The position numbers were made by a program, and so were the translations under genes. A model generated the notes under the pieces. That model was not told the origin of the DNA. It did not search any database and saw only the letters and a program-made list of their open reading frames with translations. Of a stretch of 64,000 bases of DNA, positions 55,902 through 64,000 are shown piece by piece (position 1 is the stretch's first letter; every line of letters begins with the position of its first letter). This DNA comes from Tubiluchus corallicola (Eukaryota; Priapulida; Priapulimorpha; Priapulimorphida; Tubiluchidae), in contig JAQGDQ010000023.1 of the NCBI GenBank assembly GCA_030141605.1, positions 558,001-622,000 of the forward strand, in the 5' to 3' direction.

Positions 55902-58476
55902 ATTATTAGATTACTTTCCATCGTTCAGTGAAATAAGTTACTTTATGGCTTCTTGAAACCCGAATTTCTGCAAATCAATACCAGTTGAAAGCAAACTAAC
56001 TAACTGTAATTTTTTTTGTTTAATAAATCATGTCACATTCTTTTGCCTGGAAACTTTATGTTTCAGAAAAATGTATCCAGTATTGGTGTCGCCACCTACA
56101 AATGTTAGTTCTGGTATCAAAAAAAAACAGAAGTATTGTACTACAATGTTTTCAAAGCATTTAACCTTCAGTATCAAGAATTTTTTTACAGCTGCCATCA
56201 TTAACCATTGTTCAGCTTCTCAGTATGTAGAACTACACATAGTTAATTATTGAGCTAAATGGAGTGATAGGGTGGCAAGGCAATGATAATTAGTAAACCT
56301 TTGCCAAAAAGATCTGATAAAAGTATAACAATTAGAGTGGTTAGAGTGTTGAAAGTTTATTGAAAATAAAGAGTAACGTAACATCTATTCTTCATCTTTA
56401 GCAAAACAGTACAAATTTTTGTATGATTAATTTGTTTTTATGTAACATTTATATTTATATTTTATATTTTAGCAAAATTTGCTTTTATATTGTACTGTTT
56501 TTGTTTACAAAACTAACAGTGATCTACTCCCTACATACTTCAAGAATCCTGCAATTAAGAATGTCAAATCACACACTACTAGATATAATGGCTACCATCT
56601 CCATTACTGTAGAACCAATGCAGTATAATCTACTTATGATGAGGCCTGTTATAATGAGCCTCTGGTTTTTTTACAAATAAATTTTCAAAGTCCCATCTAA
56701 CCTTAGGCTTAAATAATGTATTTAAACCTTGCTTACAGCGAGCACGATATTACAAGATCTTGCTTACTATGAGGGAATTTTACCGCCCCGTGATTGTAAC
56801 ATGAGCACGAGTTCCAAAATAATTGGCTATGGCAAATCGGCACCACTTGCCAATGACAAAAAGGTCACCGTATCCGGTAGGGATTAATTTACTGATCATG
56901 CACAAAACAATGTGTATCAAGTACAGCACTTGCGGACGGCCCTAGTAGGCCTGCATCAGTTGCGCTGCTGTAATTGTAACAAAGTCAAAATGAAGTGGGC
57001 CTAGTGATTCAGATGCAGAAAAATTACCAGTTTGTCAGCATGTTAGAATGAGTGATGCAGTTGAAGCCTTTGCTAAACTTCAGCATTTTTTGTGTTTTCA
57101 CCTGGTAACTGATAATGACATACCTTTCAAAACTAGGCAACCTCTTGAACAAAGCTGATGCAATTTAATGTGAACCAGGCAAAAATAAACAAGTTTGTAA
57201 AAAATTAACTGTGCTGTTTTGCAAACTAAATAATTCCGAATGATTTTACATTAAGCAATTCATACATAGGCTAGCTATCATATTCAGATTGTAGGCTTAG
57301 TTATTAGCTAACATATGTCCATGCAGAAACGTTCGTAATCATAAATCATATTGTACTTGCACAGCTATTTAAGTAAAAAACAGACATGTTGGTGTCTACA
57401 CTACGATTAAACTGATAACAACTAGTCATGTTTTTCAGTTTCCACCCATCAGACATCCAGGGACGCAGCTAAATAACTATACTGTAAACCCACTTAAAAA
57501 CACACTCAGCTGTCAGAAGATGACAAAATGAATCACAGCAGTGGTATAACTTAGAAAAGCAACTCCCACAGTGGTTTTGTGCAGGGATTTGCATAAAATA
57601 TTGATGTAATCCTAGGTTAAGAAACTTGTGCCAGTCTCAAAAGAAAATATTTTTTATCATGACATTAAATCCACCTTATAGGTTTCATTTCAATCTTGTG
57701 TATACTCTCAGACAATTAACCTCGGCTATAACAAGACTCCATTAAAGTGAGCACGTTTTCACAGTCCCTTGAAACTCGTTAGAAGCGGATTATACTGTAT
57801 TGCAAAACATTTCATTAGCTATAGGGGACCTAAACTGTAAAACTCATTACCCCTCAATGTAAAAAGCTAGTATAATGTTTACCATTTCAAAATCAGCAAG
57901 TAAACAATATCTGTCTGCTACTTACATGTTGTTCCTGTGTGACATAGCAATCATAACCTTGTGTGCCCAAGTAGAATCTAGAGCACTTTCTGATCTCACT
58001 TAATGGAATATTCCCAACTCTCTCTTCCTGTCTTTTTGAACATTTGTTTATCTGTCATTTCTATTCTACTGTCATTTCATTTTACACAATTTGTTCCTTT
58101 GTAGACTGCCTAATACTCTTGTTTTTGTTCGTTTTTTTCAATTATGCAGATGTGCAGACAAGCTTTACTTCTGGTTCTTGCCATTAATGATAAATGCATG
58201 TTGTCATATCATAATCAGTATCGTTTCAAATTACCAGGTAAACAATATCTGTGTGCTACTTAAATATTGTTCCATAACCTATATTTTAACTCGTTAATAT
58301 TAACTGCATACTTTTTCAATGTTTCCATAAATTGCATAATTGCATTTACTTACTTTCCAACATTGTGTCGTATTTCTCAGAAACAGGCTGAAGTTATATT
58401 CAATGCAGAGTCAAATTATCAATCAGCTGTATCTCGATATGTTTTTTCAAGTTGTTTTACAGTTTGAAATGACCAA
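55902..58476. other. Intergenic, COQ3 to LRRC42
   Basis: Contains the COQ3 3' UTR, the decayed Tigger-like element at 56621-57797, and possible 5' leader or unseen first exons of LRRC42. ORFs at 56071, 56423, 58091 and 58267 are short and unsupported. Confidence 0.55.
56621..57797. mobile_element. Decayed Tigger/pogo-like DNA transposon
   Basis: Left end CAGTATAATCTACTTATGAT and right-end complement CAGTATAATCCGCTTCTAAC continue as imperfect inverted repeats (GAGG/GAGT), the form of pogo/Tigger termini. TA follows the right end; the left flank is TG (degraded). Inside, 57049-57153 reads SDAVEAFAKLQHFLCFH and then DNDIPFKTRQPLEQ, resembling the acidic C-terminal part of Tigger transposases, then a stop. 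No intact transposase remains. Confidence 0.62.
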
Positions 58477-61400
58477 ATGTCTGACAGAATGGAGGTAAAA
58501 TACAGTCCCTGTAGCTTGTACTCAACAGCAGTTGAATTTGCTGGTTTAAATGCCATTCACATTGACTCATTAATTGGCTTTCCTGATCGGGTAGGTTGAG
58601 CAACGTTGTAATTAAATCTCTTACAGTCGATATTTTTTTAAGTTGCACTTATTTATTTTTGACATTTATTCTGTGCATATATATATGTTTACTAGAGTGC
58701 ATGCAAGAGCTGATCGGTGGTCATTTATCAATGAAAGGAAACCAGTTATAGGCACTTGGAGAGTATACTTGATGATGTCATTGAAGCATGTGATAAAAAT
58801 AGCAAACCAGTTAATTTACAGAAATCACGTATTTGATTGAGTTTACCTTTCTTCCTAATTTGCTTTTGTATATAAATTTGCTATGCAGCTGCTTGATCTG
58901 TGACAATTTCATAATGAACTATGATGATGATGATGCTTTCCATTGTTTCACAGTAAGAACTTTGCTGGACAGGGACAGTAATTTCCTGCTTGCAATAGTC
59001 TCTTTACTGGAAGTGTTTTTGTCATTTTTTTATCTGTTATTTTTGTGTACATTATAATAAAATTCCAAACGGCTATTATTAATGAAGACTTAGAGGAAAG
59101 TTTGTGCGAAATTAATGCCTTCGTATTGCCTTTTAGTTTCAAGTATCTTAGTTCACCAGACTAAGTTGCATCCATGTTTGAAAAAATTAAAGGTTGTATT
59201 ACCAGATTATTTTTTTATTATTTTCTGTCAGCATAGGTAAATTTCAGCAGATTAATAATTTTGCTTATCTCCTTTATGAGTTCAACTTACATACTTACAG
59301 CTACAAAAAAGTGCAGGCTGTTTTGGGTATTTGGCTTTCGATGTAAGTTTTCACTGCCATAACAAACTTTCACATTGCCCCCTATTCTAAATCTCATTTA
59401 CAAAACATTGTTATATTAGGCAGGTAAGGACATATTTAATGTTGCCGTCAAATCAGGAATAATGTCCTGTCCTGACCAACTATGCCAGAAATGTCTGCGA
59501 TTATTTTCAGATGCATATGCAGAACAGTTGTTAAGGTAAGGCATGATTTCAGTACCTATAACTTCATCGTAGGAGGTTAGAATTTACCATAAAGTAACAG
59601 TGGACTATTCTGCAGACTATGACAGAGACCATTTTTTTCACTTTCCAGTATAGCCGCAATTGTGTATCATCACTACTCTAGTAATTTTCTTTAAAAATGT
59701 TGGCGCATTATGATCTGGGGTTATTGTTAGGAAAGGGTTAGGGTTTGTGCATTTAAATTGTGTGGGGAATTGTAAACTTCTCCCCCCTCTATCTTTTTTT
59801 GAGGAAATCCATAGAGAAACCCGTTTGGCTAATTCCAATATGGCCAGTACTCACAATCCGAGTATCACATGCAATTAGCAAATGTGCAATTAGATATATA
59901 AATTCAAGTCGGAGAACCAAGTCCAAACACATAGCACAAGTGTTTCTTTTCTTGTTTGTAAAAGTTTAATGTATGCATTGCACTGGTTATCTAACATTTT
60001 GTTTAGATTTTGGTTGTCTTTTTTTCAGCAAATTGAACCTCAGCTCACGTCTTCTTGTAATAGATGAATATTTAGATCAGTTGGCAGAATTCAAGTATTT
60101 GACAGAACTCAACGTCGCAGGTTGTCAGTTTGGGGACAGTCATGATATCATTACTCACATATCAACTATGAAATGGCAAGACATATTCTCAAGTTCTTGA
60201 TATGATAAGGAATAATCCTAGAAATGCAATATAAAATTAAAAATGCATTGCTGTATGTACGTTTCGAAGGTTCAACTGTAAATTATGTGAATAACGCGTC
60301 TGTTCACAGTAAAATTGTTGTCATAGTAGCTTAAGTTTTGTTTTTGTTAAGCGATTTTTTTATTGCAATAAATGCTGAATGTTTTTGATCGATTATAGTG
60401 TTTATTTATGAAGCCTAAAATGGCTAATGGGTATGAAGACTTAGACTTCTGTAGTCGCAATGAAGAATGCATCAATAATAAAAGGATACATATGTGAACA
60501 TTTGGCTAACTCTGCTATTATGTATAATATTACAGTTTGACTTCTTTGTGCCTTTGTGATACTGCTCTGAGCGATAGAGGAATACAAAAGCTAACAACTC
60601 CTTTGCGAATGGGCTACTCTGGGCCAAGTGCTATTACATATTTAGATATTTGCAGTAAGTATGGAAGACTATACTGGAGCTTAATCGTTTTGTCTGTGGT
60701 TTGTGGGTAATACAAGATGGGCAATGCGTGACTTTCATACTAGCTGTAGATTTTTTTAAATTTTTTATTAAGTTAACATGTAGCATGTTATTTGAATTAG
60801 AAACTAGTAGCTTACTAGAAAATTCCGGTAGATTAGAACATTGCAGATGGTACAGTCTAGTGGTAATGCGTCTGCTTTCCATCTGGGAGGTCTTGAGTTC
60901 ATACCGAAAGTTTTAAGAATGCCTGGCATGTGGTATTTGGAGTAAAAGCAGGGTAATAATAATATAAGTTATGTAGTTGTAGGTTTGTTGTTTACAGCTC
61001 TTTCAGGTTATATTAATTGTTCATCCAAAAGATTATTATTATTATTATCATCATCATCATCATTATTATTATTACTCTGACCAGCTGTATATTATAAGGT
61101 GCTACTATACATTTCTGGTATGTGGTAATATGATGCTACCAAGTTTAATTGGTGTTTAATTAATACAGTTTTGGGATTTAATCTGATTTTCCTTTAGTAG
61201 ATTTTAATACACAGGAATACTAAATATTGATATTCTGTTTTATTAGACTGATACATATCAATATGTAATAAAAAAAGAAGAAGCATTTTTATAATCTTGC
61301 ACCAGTGCATCCACAATTTTCTATATAGATATTTTTTCGTAAATTTCGGGGCTTGCTGAAATTTCAATAATGCTATAAATGAATATCTTGTGGATTTTTT

Positions 61401-62742
61401 AGGCAACGCAGGATTAACTGACTTGTGTGTAAGATACTTAACTGTTTGGGAGAAGCTAACATGCTTAAAGTTGACTGGCACAAGTATAAGTGTACGTATT
61501 TACTTGATTGTTTATACAAAACAGGAATCTTTTTGATACTTTAAATAACTTAAAAGCAGAAAGGTTATCTGTCTAACCACTAACATTAAAATCATTGGTA
61601 GCATTTTTGAGCAAGGAAGGAACTGACATTGCTATCTTGCATCTTAAAGCTGTTTGGCAAACAAAAGCACTCTTAATAGCAAGATTTGCCATTGCAAACA
61701 TTCCTGAATTTTTTCGTGTTTATTATTATTATTATTTGTGCCTCGTTGTTTTGTCAAAAGTGTGTGAGCTGGGGTCATGAAACTTGTAGGGCTTATAGCC
61801 CTGGGTAGAAGAACGATGGCAATGTTTTGACTTCTGACCAATGATCAAGGGGTCAAGGACACTAGGCGTCAGTCATTTTCTTGTTTTATCATTTATGTTT
61901 TTCATTCAACTTTTCAGGTTATTGGAGTAGATTGTCTGAAAAGTGCTTTGAGTCTAAAAAGTTGTGATGCAGCTGATAAGAGTGCAATATTTGTCAATGA
62001 AGGATGGGCAAAGGATCTAGTTGAATCTTGGCTGTCAAGGTATGACAGCATCATCAAACAAGAAGCTTATGTTCATGGTACAGCCAGGCGATGGTGTAAG
62101 TTGATTATAATCTTAAGTGTTCTTTGATAGGTGTGCCCATGTTAATAAGTGTGTCCATGGGATGCCAATGATATTTTAGCTGCAAAGATAAGAAAAATGT
62201 AATTTATTTTGTGTCTTTCAATGAATAGAACCATAAACATGGAATTTACTAGCATCTCACTTCTATAAAGAGTACAAAAATGTACTGAGTCTGTTTGCTT
62301 TGTTTTTTTTTTCATTTTGTAGGCCTACTCATAACATTTTGCCAATTCTTAACATGGTTTCTAATAAATATAAAAATTTTGGTCAATAAAAATTGTGGCC
62401 AGAGAAGCTAAGTTTATAAGTTGTAACAGCATATAGTTTATTCATTGACGTCAAAAACGTCTTAATTTTCACACTCATTCTTTTGCAGATTCTAGAAGAA
62501 ATAAATTAGACCTTGGTAATGTTGGAAAGCAAATTACCGAAGAAAGCTATGAGAAACAGCCAATTGTTCTAGTCAGAGTGGACAACGTTAACTGTCACCG
62601 TAAGTCATGTAGTGAGTGTGCACAAATAAAAGAAAACCATGGGAACAGAAATCGGAAAAGGAAAAGATCATTTTCATGTGACACCTCTGATCAGGTTTTT
62701 GCTTCCTATCTGCCATTTGTTAAACCTTCTTTGAATAGTTGA
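58477..62742 (+). CDS. LRRC42: LRRC42, leucine-rich repeat-containing protein 42
   Basis: Leucine-rich-repeat protein of unknown biochemical role, conserved in animals. Seven phase-matched exons: 58477-58590, 59420-59535, 60029-60175, 60536-60654, 61403-61491, 61918-62095 and 62489-62742, giving 338 residues. Matches to the remembered human protein run in order: HIDSLIGFP, SRLLVIDEYLDQL, LTELNVAGCQFGDSH, LCLCDTALSDRG, YLDIC, LKLTGTSIS, NEGWA, and a basic tail NRKRKRS resembling a nuclear signal. Human LRRC42 has about 90 more N-terminal residues. MSDRMEV is preceded by an in-frame TGA, so either the protein is shorter or an upstream exon splices into the alternative acceptor CTGACAG (58481-58487). 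The intron after exon 3 uses GC rather than GT in this model (60176). Confidence 0.87.
59730..59782 (+). repeat. Partial copy of TTAGGG-containing MITE
   Basis: GGAAAGGGTTAGGGTTTGTG is followed by ATTTAAATTGTGTGGGGAAT and TGTAAACTTC, matching the middle and right end of the element at 384-614. The left end is missing. In LRRC42 intron 2. Confidence 0.6.
60843..61073 (+). repeat. tRNA-derived SINE, family A copy 2
   Basis: Head TACAGTCTAGTGGTAATGCG, CTGGGAGGTCTTGAGTTCAT, body to ATCCAAAAGATTATTATTAT, then a mixed ATT/ATC tail. Matches the copy at 15090-15352 throughout. In LRRC42 intron 4. Confidence 0.78.
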
Positions 62743-64000
62743 CTCAGTGTGACCTGCAGTCACTATCAACAACTCCCAAGACACTGTGGCTGATTAGTAA
62801 AAGTAATGCTTAAAAAAGCTTAGCAATGTTTAGGTCTAACTAATGTTGCCTTGAACAGCATACCTTTTCAATATTTTGACTGTAATTTTGCAATCAAATG
62901 TAAACATTATCCTAAGCTTATTATCATATAGATTTGTAATAGTACTTATTAATGTCCTATCTGTGTTCAGTTGATCTGCTTTTGTTTGGCACAAATAGTG
63001 TACCTGAGACTATGCATACGGCACAAGCAACAATTATTCAACCACGTGTGATGTTATTTTTACTTTTATACACTGTGATCTTGAAGTTGACCCTGAAGAA
63101 TGTTTCTAGTTTCAAACAAAAAAATGGTTCAATTGATGACAAGACACGAGCATTTCTGTATAATGTTTTGTCAATTTTATTAAACAACTTTGCTCCAAAT
63201 ACACAACACACTGCAAGCAAATTCTAAAGACAAAGGGAAGAATTTTACTCTTCATTTTTACGAACAAATAAAGCAAATTTCAGAAAGATACATTTTCATT
63301 TTGACAAAGGAAGTATTCTTTGCGTTTTACCTGCTTTGTACACATTTTTTGGACTCCGCTGAAGGTGTTTTGGTACTGGCTGCTACAGCTATGAAATTTT
63401 TTAATGGTAGAGTCCTGTTCGATTAGCCTGTTATACTTCAAGCGATAACTAAACTTCTATCTACGAAGCACCATAATTACTATCACCTATATATACAGTA
63501 TACAGTAATCTCACTTGCATACAGTTTCTCAAATTAATTTTATTAAAAAAGTAAAATATTTAAATTTAACAACAGCTTAAATTACATGTATATCAAAACA
63601 TTTAATAAAAGTACCTAAGGCAAGTCCTATAAATACACAATTTTATAAATGTGCCAGTTGTGCCTTTACATAGGTAATCCATTCACAGTATGCACAAAAT
63701 AAAGGAATATGCTCATGGTCTTTATTCTTCTATATTGTCCCAAAACCGAGCTATTGATATCTTTATGCTACATTATGCACAACTTGGCCAGTGGCAACCG
63801 TGAAATTTTATTATGAAAGATCGTTCCCGATCATTTCAGTTTAACAACATGTAACTGTGATCATGCTCAATTTAGTATAGATGTTTTTTTCAGAAACCTA
63901 CATAGGTGCAACTGCTAGTTAATTTTATTTCTTGCTTTGGCTACACATCACAGATTGTCTGAATTATCAAGTTGATGAAGCATTACAGGAATATTGTAAC
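62743..64000. other. LRRC42 3' region and unassigned ORFs
   Basis: Two overlapping plus-strand frames (62952-63227 and 63190-63426) encode hydrophobic, helical-looking sequence such as VLSILLNNFAPN and FAFYLLCTHFLDSAEG, with no family I recognise and no clear splice sites. They could be 3' UTR, exons of a following gene, or chance. AATAAA occurs at 63267 and near 63605. Nothing else is supported. Confidence 0.4.

Overview
This is a 64 kb piece of an intron-rich animal nuclear genome, about one third G+C and most likely from an invertebrate. The evidence is metazoan gene content (tetraspanin, CAP-domain secreted protein, B4GAT1-like glycosyltransferase, LRRC42, mitochondrial ERAL1 and COQ3), GT-AG introns of 0.1-5 kb, a BEL/Pao retroelement (absent from mammals), many tRNA-derived SINE-like repeats, MITEs, and abundant microsatellites. 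I cannot name the species. All exon models below were built by hand from reading frame, splice sites and phase, and from remembered family consensus sequences; no alignment was run.

Layout: (1) 757-8826 (+) is the 3' three quarters of ERAL1, the mitochondrial Era GTPase; its start and P-loop lie left of the window. (2) 10347-21284 (+) is a complete 252-residue tetraspanin in 8 exons; its 5.4 kb first intron holds a hAT-like element, a broken BEL/Pao remnant, a TA-flanked MITE and a SINE. (3) 23347-31313 (-) is a complete 344-residue secreted CAP-superfamily protein in 7 exons. (4) 33072-35895 (+) is a 277-residue leucine-rich-repeat surface protein, probably GPI-anchored. (5) 36935-42321 (+) is a 524-residue B4GAT1/LARGE-type glycosyltransferase. 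(6) 43968-52216 (-) is a 329-residue PLP enzyme of the serine/aspartate racemase family in 9 exons. (7) 55002-55901 (+) is COQ3, intronless. (8) 58477-62742 (+) is LRRC42 in 7 exons, one intron apparently GC-AG.

The genes are not an operon or pathway cluster. They are unrelated neighbours: mitochondrial ribosome assembly (ERAL1), ubiquinone synthesis (COQ3), amino-acid racemisation, Golgi glycosylation, and surface or secreted proteins.

The spaces and introns carry the accessory content. This includes a MITE built around a TTAGGG-type tract, a hAT MITE with a perfect 8-bp target duplication, a mariner-type MITE with near-perfect terminal repeats, a decayed Tigger/pogo-like element, a long foldback hairpin, a three-copy MITE family, at least four groups of tRNA-derived SINE-like repeats, a small repeated ORF family, and several mini- and microsatellites. 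The most biologically interesting observation is the racemase, which carries a triple-serine active-site loop (residues 149-151) reminiscent of animal aspartate racemases, together with Ser-to-Cys at the usual second catalytic position.
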